Below, one piece after another: positions 8,534-19,238 of a DNA stretch of 64,000 nucleotides (the first letter of the stretch is position 1; every line of letters begins with the position of its first letter). The notes beneath the pieces were generated by a model. That model saw only the letters and a list, made by a program, of their open reading frames with translations. It was not told the DNA's origin and did not search any database. This DNA comes from Psychromonas sp. MME1 (GTDB lineage: Bacteria > Pseudomonadota > Gammaproteobacteria > Enterobacterales > Psychromonadaceae), in NCBI RefSeq assembly GCF_041080865.1, contig NZ_CP160906.1, positions 3,371,629-3,435,628 of the forward strand, written 5' to 3'. The position numbers and the translations under genes are program-made.

Positions 8534-9517
8534 CTAAGATGCATTTGCCACTGCTTTTCTCAATATGATCCGCCCTAGCTTTCGTTCGGAACGAGAGTTT
8601 GCAATAACAGCAATAATAATAACTGAACCTGATATTGCCATTTGCCAGAATGGGGATATTCCGATTACTGGTAATGCATTATTAATCACACCAAGAAAAA
8701 GGGCGCCCAAAACACAGCCGAAGACAGTCCCAGTTCCTCCTGCGATACTCACGCCCCCTATAACACATGCAGCAATAACTTGGAGCTCAAAACCATTGGC
8801 GATATCAACATATGCAACCGCATATCGCGATATCCATAGGTAGCTTGCTATACCAGCTAATAAACCTGATAGGGTGAAACTTATAAACTGTTTTTTACCG
8901 ACATCAACTCCAATATAATAGGCAGCTGTGGGACTGTTGCCTGCCGCATATATTTTTCGACCGAGAGGATGATGACGAGTAAAATAATAGAAAGCGATAA
9001 TGACCATGATCGAACACCAGCTTAATATAGGAAGCCCTAAAAAAATGGTTCTGGGTATTGCTAAAAACATCTCACTCATTTGATGCGCATTTATCCATTC
9101 TCCATTACTTAATAGAAAGACAGTGCCGCGATAAATACTCATTGTTCCAAGCGTAACTACAATCGCAGGTATATTTAATTTCCAGACAAGCAGGCCATTA
9201 ATCATCCCTAACAATGTCCCTAGTGCAGCACCGATTAAAATGATAATAGGGACAGGAATATCTGGATAGGTGCTATTAATCGTAGCAACAACCATCCCCG
9301 TCAATGCGACATTTGCAGCAACTGACAAGTCAATACAACGCGTAATAATTACGAGCATTTGACCTAGTGCCAGTATTATTAATATTGATGTGTCGTTATA
9401 GACAGAAAATAAATTTCCTACAGCAACAAAGTCGGGTACAGCGAATCCAATTAGCATAATCATGACTAATATCAAGCATGCCAATTGATATTCCCGATTC
9501 TTTAGTAAATTTTTCAT
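8534..9517 (-). CDS. rhaP: Rhamnose ABC importer, permease subunit (RhaP-like)
   Basis: This 327-residue inner-membrane permease has the same fold as its neighbour: multiple hydrophobic segments, the IPAIVVTLGTMSIYRG motif and GGVSIAGGTGT near the C-terminus. Its start ATG overlaps the stop codon of the ATPase gene in an ATGA arrangement at 9514-9517, and a GAGG site lies upstream, so translation is coupled. The two permeases are paralogous to each other, as in the RhaSTPQ importer described in rhizobia. The order of P and Q here is assigned by position after the ATPase. Confidence 0.88.
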   Translation of the reverse strand: MKNLLKNREYQLACLILVMIMLIGFAVPDFVAVGNLFSVYNDTSILIILALGQMLVIITRCIDLSVAANVALTGMVVATINSTYPDIPVPIIILIGAALGTLLGMINGLLVWKLNIPAIVVTLGTMSIYRGTVFLLSNGEWINAHQMSEMFLAIPRTIFLGLPILSWCSIMVIIAFYYFTRHHPLGRKIYAAGNSPTAAYYIGVDVGKKQFISFTLSGLLAGIASYLWISRYAVAYVDIANGFELQVIAACVIGGVSIAGGTGTVFGCVLGALFLGVINNALPVIGISPFWQMAISGSVIIIAVIANSRSERKLGRIILRKAVANAS

Positions 9518-11022
9518 TGCTCACCTCCAGCTAAACCTGTTGCAGCACTCACTATTTTTTCAGCAGTAAAGTTTTTTCGTTCGAATTCAGCAGCCATTAA
9601 CCCTTCGCGCATAACAATAATTCGATCCGACATCCCCATCACTTCGGGTAATTCAGAGGAAATCATAATTACAGCTAAGCCATCACTCGTTAGTTCTGAC
9701 ATAAATTCATGTACTGCAGCCTTGGAACCTATATCAATGCCTTTTGTAGGCTCATCTAATATGATGACTTTAGGCTTCGTCGCTAACCATTTACCTATAA
9801 CAACTTTCTGTTGATTACCACCCGATAAATTTGCAACTTTTTCATGCCAGTTAGGGGCTTTAACATGTAAACGTTTTGCGTACTCATCAGCCAGCACATA
9901 CTCTGATTTGTCATTAAGGAAGCCGCTGGGGTTGATTTTTTTTAACTGCGGTAAGGCAATATTTTGATAGATTGGAAATTCTAGAATCGCACCTTGACTT
10001 TGGCGCTCTTCGGGGACATAGACTATTCCCGCTTCAATAGCAGCTTTTGGCGATTTAAGTAAAATGGGTTGCTGTGCTATTTTTATTTGTCCGGAAGCGT
10101 TCTTGGTAACTCCAAACAAAGCTTGCATTAACTCGGTACGCCCAGCCCCAACCAACCCATAAAATCCTAATATTTCGCCTTGATGTAACTCAAAATTAAT
10201 GTCATCAAATTCAGTTGGATGGCTAAAATTATGCACCTCAAGAATTTTTTCCCCTAATTTTACACTCGACTTAGGGTAAGCATTCTCAATGGTTCGTCCA
10301 ACCATCATCGTAACCAAGTCTGATTCTTCGATCTCATCTATTTTCCCATCTCCAACATAGCAACCATCTCGAAACACTGTAAATCGATCTGCGATAGTGA
10401 ATATTTCATCAAATTTATGACTAATAAACAGGATCGCACAGCCCTTATCTTTTAGTTTTCTAACAATTTTATAGAAATCATCTATTTCACGGTGAGATAA
10501 TGCTGCAGTGGGTTCATCTAAAATAACAACACGGGCATCGAATGATAAGGCGCGCGCTATTGCAACCATATGCCGTTGCCCAATACTTAATTCTTTAAGT
10601 ATTGTTTTAGGGGCAAGAGGTGCATCAATTTCATTGAGAATTCTGACTGATTCTTGCTCCATTTTTTTCCAATTTAATCGACCTGATGGATGCAAAATCA
10701 AATGCCCAGCAAAAATATTTTCAGCAACACTGAGCTCATCAAACAATACTGTTTCCTGATGAATTGCTGTTATACCAAGTTTACGGGCATCATCTGGAGT
10801 GACTAAATTAATTTCTTCTGTATCTAACCATACCTTCCCTGCAGTTGGTTGATAGATTCCAGTCATTACTTTTACTAATGTTGACTTGCCGGCCCCATTT
10901 TCACCGACTAATGCAGTAACCTCTCCTGAATAAAGCTCGAGTTTAACGTTATCTAACGCCTTTACACCGGGGAAGTGTTTACAGATCCCATCAAGGAACA
11001 AAATAGGCTTAACTTCTGACAT
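9514..11022 (-). CDS. rhaT: Rhamnose ABC importer, tandem ATPase (RhaT-like)
   Basis: This 502-residue sugar ABC ATPase has two fused nucleotide-binding domains. The first has Walker A GENGAGKST (40-48), signature LSIGQRHMVAIARAL and Walker B VVILDEP. The second has the degenerate GLVGAGRTEL loop and LSGGNQQKVVIGKWL with VIILDEP. This layout is typical of the ribose/xylose/rhamnose CUT2 class. It energises import through RhaP and RhaQ. It is distinct from the E. coli RhaT, which is a proton symporter with the same letter name. It lies 83 bases behind the binding-protein gene. Confidence 0.92.
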   Translation of the reverse strand: MSEVKPILFLDGICKHFPGVKALDNVKLELYSGEVTALVGENGAGKSTLVKVMTGIYQPTAGKVWLDTEEINLVTPDDARKLGITAIHQETVLFDELSVAENIFAGHLILHPSGRLNWKKMEQESVRILNEIDAPLAPKTILKELSIGQRHMVAIARALSFDARVVILDEPTAALSHREIDDFYKIVRKLKDKGCAILFISHKFDEIFTIADRFTVFRDGCYVGDGKIDEIEESDLVTMMVGRTIENAYPKSSVKLGEKILEVHNFSHPTEFDDINFELHQGEILGFYGLVGAGRTELMQALFGVTKNASGQIKIAQQPILLKSPKAAIEAGIVYVPEERQSQGAILEFPIYQNIALPQLKKINPSGFLNDKSEYVLADEYAKRLHVKAPNWHEKVANLSGGNQQKVVIGKWLATKPKVIILDEPTKGIDIGSKAAVHEFMSELTSDGLAVIMISSELPEVMGMSDRIIVMREGLMAAEFERKNFTAEKIVSAATGLAGGEQ

Positions 11023-11105
11023 AATATTATCTTCTATAGTAATAATAGATTGAGAACCGGTGCCTCAAGGCAAGTCAACACCGGCATCGTTGTTACCTAA
11101 ATAAT

Positions 11106-12101
11106 CTAGAAAATTTTCGCAAACTTATGAACATTATTACTATCATAAATAAAGGGTTCAGCCATTGCAGCGTTGCCATTGGCGTCAAGTTTAGCAACTC
11201 CCATTCGGCCCATATTAACTTCTGTTTCAGTCGCATTATTTTTAACAAGATTATAAGCAATCACCGTGGCCGCATACCCTAAATCAATTGGGTTCCAGAT
11301 CGCGAAGCTTTTCACCGCACCTGAATCTACATGACCAGCCAATTCAGAAGGAAGCCCTAATCCAGTAACAAATACTTTGCCCGTTTTGCCCATATCACTG
11401 ACCGCTTGGGCGGCTGCAACAATCCCCACAGAAGTTGGTGCTACAATTACTTTTAAATTAGGATAAGATTTTATTAACCCTTGAGTTTCACGGTAGCTTT
11501 TATCAGCAAGATCATCTCCATATACTGTTGCAACAAGGTTTAAACCTTTATATTGAGGCAACATTTTTTTCATTTCATCAATCCATATATTCTGATTTGT
11601 TGCAGTAGGAGAGGCACTTAAAATGGCAAAATCACCACCTTCACTACCCGTTTCTTTTATTGCGACGGCCGCTAAATCTAAGTTTATTTTTCCGATTAAT
11701 TCATTGCTAGATGGGTTTAAGTGGACAGCCCGCCCCGGTGCAGCAACTCCAGAATCAAATGAAACAACCTTAATGCCACGTTGTTGGGCTTTTTTAAGAA
11801 TAGGCACTAGCGCATCTGTATCATTAGCTGAAATAGCGATAGCATCAACACGTTGTGAAATTAACGAACTAATAATTTCAATTTGCCCTTCCGCTGTTGG
11901 TGTCACCGGACCTGTATAGATAATTTCAACATCGCCAAGCTCTTTTGCAGCCTCTTGAGCGCCATCATTAGCCGCTTCAAAAAAACCTATTCCAAGTGCT
12001 TTTACGACGAGAGCAACACGTACCGACTCCGCTTGCACAACACCGCTAATAATAATGCTTAATACAATAATTACTGATTTAAGTGCTTTATTAATTTTCA
12101 T
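11106..12101 (-). CDS. Periplasmic L-rhamnose-binding protein (RhaS-type)
   Basis: This is a substrate-binding protein of the periplasmic-binding-protein/LacI family (Peripla_BP_4), about 331 residues. The start is taken at ATG 12101 (MKINKALK), preceded by GGAG; an upstream ATG at 12116 adds five residues without benefit. The signal peptide runs to about VVQAES. The mature part shows two alpha/beta lobes with motifs such as FEAANDGAQEAAKELG, DAIAISANDTDAL and KVVSFDSG, as in the rhizobial rhamnose-binding protein. It is the first importer gene behind rhaA and delivers rhamnose to RhaPQT. In rhizobia the gene is called rhaS, a name also used for the E. coli regulator, so I leave the symbol blank. 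Confidence 0.9.
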   Translation of the reverse strand: MKINKALKSVIIVLSIIISGVVQAESVRVALVVKALGIGFFEAANDGAQEAAKELGDVEIIYTGPVTPTAEGQIEIISSLISQRVDAIAISANDTDALVPILKKAQQRGIKVVSFDSGVAAPGRAVHLNPSSNELIGKINLDLAAVAIKETGSEGGDFAILSASPTATNQNIWIDEMKKMLPQYKGLNLVATVYGDDLADKSYRETQGLIKSYPNLKVIVAPTSVGIVAAAQAVSDMGKTGKVFVTGLGLPSELAGHVDSGAVKSFAIWNPIDLGYAATVIAYNLVKNNATETEVNMGRMGVAKLDANGNAAMAEPFIYDSNNVHKFAKIF

Positions 12102-12193
12102 ATTCGTAAACTCCATTTATAGATTTATTGTTTGACGTAATACTTATTTCATTGACATTGCTTATGATCTCAATTGTTACCTGGTTACTGCCT

Positions 12194-13456
12194 TTAACGA
12201 TTTAATAAGACATCTTTTTCATAACACTTTACTTGTTCAAGCCAATCTATACCCACGGGCACATTTTGTTGCATGCAGTAATAGTCCCAAACGGCCGCCC
12301 AAGGTGCAGACTTAGTTTCCTCTAGAAGTGCGAGTCGACTAGTGTAATCACCACTAATTTCTACTTTTTTAAGCAGTTCAATCGGTTCTAATAGCGCCTT
12401 TAGCAAGGCTTTCCGCATATTCCGAGTTCCAATGACCCATGCGGCAATTCGATTAATTGATGCATCAAAAAAATCCAAGCCAATGGTGACGCGATCGAGA
12501 AGATCATGGCGAATTATTTCACTAGCAATAGCCTGTGTTTCATCATCCAACATAACAACATGGTCACTGTCCCAACGAATTGGACGGCTTACATGCAATA
12601 ACATTTCATTGACATATAGTGAAGCAGATGAAATTTTATCTGAGACAACTTCCGTGGGGTGAAAATGTCCGGCATCCATGCATAATGCAATACCTCGAGT
12701 TGCCGCGTACCCAAAATAAAATTCATTTGATCCTGCGGTGTAAGCTTCAGTCCCGATACCAAATAATTTAGACTCAACAGCATCCTTATGAAATTCAGGC
12801 GATAACTTCTCTTCTATTATTTGATCTAAAGAATCCATTAATCTTTGACGTGGCGCTAATCGGTCAGCAGGTACATCTTTGTAGCCATCTGGAATCCAAA
12901 TATTCATCATTGATGGTGTGCCTAGCTCTTTACCAAAATATTCGGAAACTTTTCTACTTGCTTTACAATGCTCTATCCAAAAATCTCGAATTTCTTTGTT
13001 TGGATTAGTTAATGTAAGATTGTCTGCACTTAAAGGATGTGAAAAACACGATGGATTGAAGTCTAGGCCCACTTTATTTCTTTTTGCCCATAGGACCCAA
13101 TTACTAAAATGCTCAGGACGAATTTTATCTCGATCTACTTTTTCATCTGATTCGAGATAAATAGCATGTAGATTTAAACGAAGTGTTCCCGGAATCATTG
13201 TCATCGCTTCAGAAATATCATCACGAAGCTGAGATGGCGTTGTTGCCTTGCCAGGATAATTACCCGTAGTTTGAATTCCACCGGTTAATTGCCCATCTGG
13301 ATTTTCAAAACCGGATACATCATCCCCCTGCCAACAATGCATTGAGATAGGGATTGTATTGACTATCGCTAACGCTTTATCGACGTCAATGCCTAAATCC
13401 ATATATTGCTGCTTGGCAATCTTAAATGCATTTTCAATATTGTCATTTTTATTCAT
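12194..13456 (-). CDS. rhaA: L-rhamnose isomerase
   Basis: RhaA converts L-rhamnose to L-rhamnulose in the cytoplasm with divalent metal ions. The best start is ATG 13456 ([11 protein letters not shown]), giving 420 residues, close to the E. coli 419; a longer frame from 13558 would overlap rhaB. Strongly conserved blocks are all present: [14 protein letters not shown] near the start, [52 protein letters not shown] and [11 protein letters not shown]. These contain the metal-binding glutamate, aspartate and histidine residues. It lies 16 bases behind rhaB. Confidence 0.97.
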   Translation of the reverse strand: MNKNDNIENAFKIAKQQYMDLGIDVDKALAIVNTIPISMHCWQGDDVSGFENPDGQLTGGIQTTGNYPGKATTPSQLRDDISEAMTMIPGTLRLNLHAIYLESDEKVDRDKIRPEHFSNWVLWAKRNKVGLDFNPSCFSHPLSADNLTLTNPNKEIRDFWIEHCKASRKVSEYFGKELGTPSMMNIWIPDGYKDVPADRLAPRQRLMDSLDQIIEEKLSPEFHKDAVESKLFGIGTEAYTAGSNEFYFGYAATRGIALCMDAGHFHPTEVVSDKISSASLYVNEMLLHVSRPIRWDSDHVVMLDDETQAIASEIIRHDLLDRVTIGLDFFDASINRIAAWVIGTRNMRKALLKALLEPIELLKKVEISGDYTSRLALLEETKSAPWAAVWDYYCMQQNVPVGIDWLEQVKCYEKDVLLNR

Positions 13457-13472
13457 AATGTGCCTCTTTAAA

Positions 13473-14923
13473 CTATAAGGTATCGCATAATTTGTGATAG
13501 CGAACCGATTGATCATCAAATGAATTTGACGAATTTGCTTTGTATATAGATATATCAAATGAATTGTTGATTAATTTTCTCGCTGCTGAGACATCTTCAA
13601 TTGCACTGATGGCAATCAATTGACCACAAATATTCCCGATTGCAGATGCCTCTATTGGTCCTGCCCATATATCGCAATTACATGCATCAGCGCATAGTTG
13701 ATTAAGAAGTGAATTTTGACAGCCACCGCCAACGATATGGATCCCAGTTAATACATTACCAGAGAGCTCATTTAACGCTTGCCAAACTGAGCGATATTGC
13801 ATTGCTAGACTTTCCATCGCACAACGAGTAAGTTCGCCAGGAGATACTGGGATAGGCTGCCCTGTTTTTTGGCAGAATAACTGTATGGATTCAACCATTG
13901 AGTGAGGATTTAAAAAACTTAAATCATCTGGATTAATTAAACTCATAAAAGGAGTAGACTGCCTTGCAAACTCTACTAATTCAGCAAACTGTATTGTTTT
14001 AACTCTTTTTGAATCCCTTGAATAAGCCAAAGCCCCATAATATTTTTTAATACACGAAATTTTCCCTCTACCCCTCCTTCATTCGTTATATTAAAGTCCT
14101 GCGCATTTTTTGAAACAATAGCTTGATCACTTTCTATCCCCATCAACGACCACGTTCCTGAACTAAGATACGCCACATTCTTTTCTACTTTCGGGACTGC
14201 TAACACTGCAGCAGCGGTATCATGGCTGGTGATCGATGCGAATGGGATAACTTGATTTGTCATTTCATGAGAATAGGTGCCAATGATTCTATTTGGTTTA
14301 GATATAGGTAGTAACCATTGTGAAGGTAAGGAGAGTTTATGTAATAACTCTTCATCCCATTGCATCGTTTGGCAATTGACCATTTGAGATGTAGTCGCAT
14401 TGGTATATTCGCAATTCAGAGTGCCTGTCAAACGGAACCCTAAATAATCAGGAATGAACAGCAAGTGTTTTACACTGTTTAACCAACAAGGGTTCTGCTT
14501 CTTAAGTGCAATAAGTTGGTAAATAGTGTTAAAAGGAAGAAATTGAATACCGGTAATTTTATATAAATAATCTTTGCCAAGTTGCGCTATGGTTTTATCC
14601 ATCAAACCAGTTGTACGTGGATCTCGATAAGTAACAGAATCGCCTAATTTTAGGCCATCTTTGTCGATCAAGACAAAATCAACTCCCCAGCTATCAATCG
14701 CCATACAATCAGGGGTAATACCCGCGGCAATGATTCTATCTATACCTTCTTTTATTTCAGTAATTAAATAGTCTGTATCCCAACATAGAAAATCATTGCG
14801 TATGACATTTATATTTTCGAATCTATGGAACTCCTTTAAGATCAATTTATTATCTTTATAGAGCCCATGTATGACTCGGCCACTTCCAGCTCCGAGATCG
14901 ATAGCAATAACACTTTTCATCAT
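13473..14923 (-). pseudogene. rhaB: Rhamnulokinase, frameshifted after two thirds
   Basis: RhaB phosphorylates L-rhamnulose to rhamnulose-1-phosphate using ATP. The first frame (14923 to 13976) holds the ATP-binding start IDLGAGSGR, DSWGVDFVLID, TYRDPRT and the SSGTWSLMG motif, then stops shortly after NIMGLWLIQGIQKELK. The remainder continues in another frame as TIQFAELVEF, INPDDLSFLNP and HIVGGGCQN. Adding one A in the A run on the minus strand (near 13997-14010) joins both into 483 residues, near the E. coli 489. As first gene of the operon, a real break would block rhamnose use. The start is the first of two ATG codons, with GGAG eight bases upstream. Confidence 0.9.
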
Positions 14924-15046
14924 TTAATCACTCCTAAACCGATAGAGTGATATTAGTTATAAACAATAATGACAACCTTCATTATTTTTCAGAATAATAT
15001 GAATCACATGTTATTTTTTAAAGATTCTCTTTATAGACCTCACAAA

Positions 15047-15069
15047 AAAAGATTTATCGCAAATCTTTT
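15047..15069. promoter_or_regulatory. Palindromic operator candidate in the rha divergent promoter
   Basis: Between rhaB and the AraC-type gene lies AAAAGATTT, then ATCGC, then AAATCTTTT, a perfect 9-bp inverted repeat with a 5-base centre. It is a plausible binding site for the divergently encoded regulator or another repressor. Function is inferred from position only. Confidence 0.4.
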
Positions 15070-15154
15070 CAAAGAATGTTGTATACATTTATCTGTGGTG
15101 ATTTAAAAAAAAACTAAAAATTATCGTTTTTGCTAACTAAACGGACGCCTTAGA

Positions 15155-15979
15155 ATGATACGCCTTAACTCTTGTGATTTTTTTCTTGATTCCCAGACCG
15201 CAGTAACGACCGAATTACGTGAGCCACAACTTCCATATCCTGAACATAGCCATGATTTTGAGGAAATTGTTATCGTATCGAAGGGGCAAGGAATACATGT
15301 TTTAAATGATATTCCAACACCAGTTAGTCAAAATTTTGTTTGTTTTATAAACTCTCACGATAGGCATGCATTTCAAAGCGTTAACAATCTACATCTAAGC
15401 AATATTCTGTATTTACGAGATAAATTAAACGAAAGTATTAATTTAACTTCCTTTTTACCTGATGAAGATGGTCTACTTAAGGGGTATTTTGTTAATGATT
15501 CAGCTTTGACTACAATCGCGGCATTAATTAAAAGACTGGATGCCGAATCGCATAAAGGAACACACGATGCAAAATTAATGTGTCATGCTATTTTTCAAGA
15601 AATAATTATTGAACTCTGGCGAGGGAAAATAACAGACCATCAAAAATTAACTGAAAATGAGCGAATCGTGCTTGCTATTCAAATCATGAATAACCAGTCA
15701 CATGAAAATTTGACTATAGATAGTGTTGCTGAGCGAGTAAAACTTTCATCGAGAAGATTGAGCGCCTCTATCAAAAAGCACACCAATAAGTCTTTTAATC
15801 AATACTTACATCAAATACGTATTAGAAATGCCATCCATCTTTTAATACATTCTGATATTTGTATTACAGATATCGCCTACCGTATCGGCTATTCGGACAG
15901 CAATTATTTTAGTTCAATGTTCAAAGAGATAATGGAACAACCGCCTAGTCATTACAGAAATAATAATGAAAAAAACTAG
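15155..15979 (+). CDS. rhaS: AraC-family rhamnose activator (RhaS/RhaR-like)
   Basis: The 274-residue protein has an N-terminal cupin sugar-sensing domain (about 20-150; PYPEHSHDFEEIVIVSKGQGIHV resembles E. coli RhaS) and a C-terminal double helix-turn-helix. Helices are seen around NLTIDSVAERVKLSSRRLSASIKKHT and in ICITDIAYRIGYSDSNYFSSMFKE. RhaS/RhaR proteins bind L-rhamnose and activate the catabolic and transport promoters. The gene is divergent from rhaB across a 231-base promoter region, the classical arrangement, but only one regulator is present instead of the RhaR-RhaS pair. The symbol follows the E. coli usage. It ends 12 bases before the convergent motX. Confidence 0.85.
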   Translation: MIRLNSCDFFLDSQTAVTTELREPQLPYPEHSHDFEEIVIVSKGQGIHVLNDIPTPVSQNFVCFINSHDRHAFQSVNNLHLSNILYLRDKLNESINLTSFLPDEDGLLKGYFVNDSALTTIAALIKRLDAESHKGTHDAKLMCHAIFQEIIIELWRGKITDHQKLTENERIVLAIQIMNNQSHENLTIDSVAERVKLSSRRLSASIKKHTNKSFNQYLHQIRIRNAIHLLIHSDICITDIAYRIGYSDSNYFSSMFKEIMEQPPSHYRNNNEKN

Positions 15980-15991
15980 GGGGAGGATCTG

Positions 15992-16615
15992 TTAACTGGC
16001 TATGTCATAGTTCTCTTTTTTTGCTTTTTTGATAATATGTTCTGGCATTTTTTCAGCTAACACTGAGAGTAATTGTTTAGCTTGCTGCTGCAACTTCTTA
16101 TCGGCAATAACGCTATGGTATAGCGCTCTATAGGCATCCATATAATCGACTGGGCTACCATAACCTTCATTTAAAAGACGTACGTAATTTACCTTCGCTT
16201 TTAAAAAGCCCTGTAGTGCCGCTTCTCGATAGTAAATAAGGGCACAATCTTTATCCTTTTTAACCAGAGTTCCCTTTTCATAATAGCGGCCTAATTGTTC
16301 TATTGCTGCTAACAGTCCCTGCTTAGCTGATTGTTTGATGTAGTACATGCCTAGCGTCGCATCTCGCTCTACACAGACTCCCCATGCCAGCATATCGCCC
16401 CATAAATAGGTATAGGAGGGTTCATGTACTTTTATTGCGTGTGCTTTGATATCTTCGACTAATTGACAGTCATCGGCTTTTACGCGTTGTAAATGTAGGT
16501 TTGCGTCGATTAAATTGTTCAGCTCATCCTGTGAATACAATTGCACTACTTCATATGCTGCACTGACATAGGGTGGAAATAGAAATGTAATTAATAGAAA
16601 AAATAAAGCTTTCAT
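15992..16615 (-). CDS. motX: Sodium-driven flagellar motor protein MotX
   Basis: This 207-residue secreted protein with Sel1-like repeats strongly resembles MotX of Vibrio polar flagella, a T-ring component needed for stator assembly of the sodium motor. The signal peptide ends near YVSAAYE. Diagnostic stretches are RVKADDCQLVEDI, YLWGDMLAWGVCVERD, EQLGRYYEKGTLV, LNEGYGSPVDYMDAY and the end AEKMPEHIIKKAKK. The paired cysteines in DDCQ and GVCV match the family. It stands alone; its partners MotY, PomA and PomB are not in the window. Presence of motX implies a Na+-driven polar flagellum, in line with the Na+ pump oadGAB further on. Confidence 0.85.
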   Translation of the reverse strand: MKALFFLLITFLFPPYVSAAYEVVQLYSQDELNNLIDANLHLQRVKADDCQLVEDIKAHAIKVHEPSYTYLWGDMLAWGVCVERDATLGMYYIKQSAKQGLLAAIEQLGRYYEKGTLVKKDKDCALIYYREAALQGFLKAKVNYVRLLNEGYGSPVDYMDAYRALYHSVIADKKLQQQAKQLLSVLAEKMPEHIIKKAKKENYDIAS

Positions 16616-16698
16616 CGCGAACAGTCCCTGAACTCAGTAATATTCCTATATTATCGGCAGGAAATTAAAATAATTAACTTTTATTTTAGGAAAAGAGT

Positions 16699-16728
16699 AA
16701 AAAGCGCTTATTAACAAGAGCGCTTTTT
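16699..16728 (-). terminator. Terminator of the cysJIH operon
   Basis: An AAAAAGCGCT / AGCGCTTTTT hairpin with a T run on the minus strand lies about 45 bases after the restored end of cysH at 16773. Confidence 0.8.
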
Positions 16729-16772
16729 AGCTAATTGAAGCGACTATGGGGTATTTTACGCGAGAAAGTTTT

Positions 16773-17557
16773 TTAGATCCCGCTACCTTGATCTTCGGTT
16801 TGTTCTTCGTGTAGTCCACATTCTCGTTTAAGACCAAAAAAGCGCGTATCCTCTTCACTTAATCCTGCTTCGAGTGGGCGTGAGGTTTGTACATCACCAA
16901 CGGACACGTAGCCTTGTTCCCATAGTGGGTGATATTCAAATCATTCTCTTTCAGGTAATAAAAGACATCTTTATTACTCCAATCGATAATGGGTAAAAAT
17001 TTAAAGCAGCCATTTTGTATGCTTAAAACAGGTAACTGTTCACGGCTAGAGGCCTGTGAACGACGTAAACCTGAACACCATGTTTGTGCATTTAGTTCTT
17101 TCAATGCGCGTTGCATCGGCTCAACTTTATTGATCAAATTGTACTTGGTCAGACCCTCAACACCTTGTTCCCATAATTTGCCATAGCGAGCTTCCTGCCA
17201 AGCATTGCTATGGCGTGCACTATAGACTTTAAGGTTTAAGTTGAGTTGTTCGGTCAACTTATCAATAAACTGATAGGTTTCAGGGAACAGATAGCCGGTA
17301 TCCGTTAAGATAATCGGCGTATCGGCCTTTATTTTCGTCACCAGATGTAAGCAGACTGCAGCTTGAATACCAAAACTTGATGAGAGAACAAACTCATCGG
17401 GTAAATTATCTAGCGCCCATTGAATGCGTTGCTCTGCGTTCATTGATTCTAATTGTACATTGACCTCTGCTAATGTTTCTGTACGTTGCTGTTTGTCTAA
17501 TGCAAGTAAAGATTGCAGATCGAACTGCTTAGTTTCACTACTGTTATTCTTGATCAT
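16773..17557 (-). pseudogene. cysH: PAPS reductase, frameshifted near the C-terminus
   Basis: CysH reduces 3'-phosphoadenylyl sulfate to sulfite with thioredoxin. The intact part includes [27 protein letters not shown] and [15 protein letters not shown], all typical of the adenosine-phosphosulfate reductase family. The open frame runs to 16859 and ends in an unrelated tail. Adding one base near 16933 lets it read [19 protein letters not shown] and on to [10 protein letters not shown], with a stop at 16773-16775 (about 261 residues). The ECGLH motif carries the catalytic cysteine, so the uncorrected protein would be dead. It is the last gene of the cysJIH operon and overlaps cysI by 14 bases. 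Confidence 0.9.
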
Positions 17558-19238
17558 GAAAATCCCTAGAAGCGATAATCACTTCGGAAACGATACCTGC
17601 GCGTATAGCGAAATCACCAAAACATTCACCATTATTACGCTCTGCTGCCCAGCGGCCGATTAACTCATCTAATGTCGCCAGGATGGTTGCTTCGTCGATA
17701 TTTTCTTTATGCATTTTTGGCAAACGCGTACCGTTGGTATTGCCACCTAGATAAAGATTGTAACGACCTGGTGCTTTACCAACTAAACCAATTTCAGCGA
17801 GCATTGAACGACCACAGCCATTAGGGCAACCGGTGATGCGTAGAATTATTTTGTCCTTGGCGATACCATGTTTGGCCAACAGCGCTTCAACGTCATCGGT
17901 TAAACCGGGTAGGTAACGCTCAGCCTCTGCCATTGCCAATGGGCAAGTAGGTAATGCAACACAGGCCATTGAGTATTTACGCTGATCCGTTGTACCGTCA
18001 TCAATCAAACCACACTCACGTGCCATTTTCTCAATCAGCTCTTTTTGTGACTCTTCAACTTCAGCAATCACTAAGTTTTGGTTAGCTGTCATGCGGAAAG
18101 TACCGGTGTGTACTTGAGCAATCTTGTTTAAGCCCGATTTTAATGGTTTGCCGACAAAATCAAGAATACGTCCATTTTCAATAAATACAGTTAAATGCCA
18201 TTTATTATCAATACCCTTAACCCAACCGATACGATCGCCTCGATCGGTAAATTCATATTTACCCGGTGCGGCAAAGGTAATGCCTGAACGTTTTTCAACT
18301 TCTACTTTAAAGGTTTCAACACCATGTGTTTCTAAAGTGTATTTAACTCGTGCATGTGAACGGCTAACTCGACCACCTAAGTCGCGTTGCGTCGTCACTA
18401 CCGCTTCCGCTACAGGGATCACTTTATCTACGGGAATGAAACCAAAATCATCACCTAAGCGAGGGAAAGTGGTTTTATCACCATGGGTCATGCCAAGTCC
18501 CGCACCGACAATGACGTTGTAACCAATAATTTTTTCATTTTCGATAATGGCAACAAAGTTAAGATCATTCGCATGAATATCCACATCGTTATAAGGAGGC
18601 AGTGCTACCGCTATTTTAAATTTACGAGGCAAGAAAGTTTCGCCGTAAATTGGCTCGTCTTCAGTTTCTAATACTTTTTCACCATCTAACCAAATTTCAG
18701 CATAAGCATTACTTTTTGGTAAAAAGTGTTCACTAATCTGTTTTGATAACGTGTAAACTTCACTGTGTAGTGCTGATTGTTCCGGATTTGAGGTACAAAT
18801 CGTGTTACGATTTACGTCACCTGCGGTAAAAATAGCGTCTATATTGGCTTTAAATTTCAGCTCTTGAAATACCGATTTTAGATTACGTTTAAAAATCCCA
18901 TGATATTGGAAAGTCTGTCGTGTGGTAATACGAATACTACCCGCATCGGTCAGTTCAGAGGCGATGCGATCTATCTCAAGCCATTGTTGCGGCGTAACAA
19001 CCCCACCAGGTAAACGAGCGCGTAACAGGAATGAATATAAAGGTTCTAATTTCTGTTTTTTACGCTCAGCCCGGAAATCACGGTGATCCTGTTGGTATAA
19101 ACCGTGGAATTTCACCAGCTGCACTTCATCGGAAGGAAACGAACCCGTTGTGTTATCGTTTAGCCCTTCAACTAATTTACCGCGAAGAAAATTACTTTCA
19201 ATTTTAATGCGTTCGTTATCGTGTAATTTTTGGCTCAT
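17544..19238 (-). CDS. cysI: Sulfite reductase hemoprotein subunit
   Basis: CysI reduces sulfite to sulfide with six electrons supplied by CysJ, using a coupled siroheme and 4Fe-4S cluster. The 564-residue protein has the two ferredoxin-like/siroheme repeats (NIR_SIR). The cluster ligands are visible in [17 protein letters not shown] and [14 protein letters not shown]. Arginines for siroheme binding are in [11 protein letters not shown]. Its start codon overlaps the end of cysJ by one base, and its end overlaps cysH. The length matches E. coli CysI (570). Confidence 0.96.
   Translation of the reverse strand: MSQKLHDNERIKIESNFLRGKLVEGLNDNTTGSFPSDEVQLVKFHGLYQQDHRDFRAERKKQKLEPLYSFLLRARLPGGVVTPQQWLEIDRIASELTDAGSIRITTRQTFQYHGIFKRNLKSVFQELKFKANIDAIFTAGDVNRNTICTSNPEQSALHSEVYTLSKQISEHFLPKSNAYAEIWLDGEKVLETEDEPIYGETFLPRKFKIAVALPPYNDVDIHANDLNFVAIIENEKIIGYNVIVGAGLGMTHGDKTTFPRLGDDFGFIPVDKVIPVAEAVVTTQRDLGGRVSRSHARVKYTLETHGVETFKVEVEKRSGITFAAPGKYEFTDRGDRIGWVKGIDNKWHLTVFIENGRILDFVGKPLKSGLNKIAQVHTGTFRMTANQNLVIAEVEESQKELIEKMARECGLIDDGTTDQRKYSMACVALPTCPLAMAEAERYLPGLTDDVEALLAKHGIAKDKIILRITGCPNGCGRSMLAEIGLVGKAPGRYNLYLGGNTNGTRLPKMHKENIDEATILATLDELIGRWAAERNNGECFGDFAIRAGIVSEVIIASRDFHDQE

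Noticed and set aside
9514-11022. Assigning the ATPase as the E. coli RhaT transporter
   Set aside because: Only the letter name is shared; the sequence has two ABC nucleotide-binding domains and no membrane helices.
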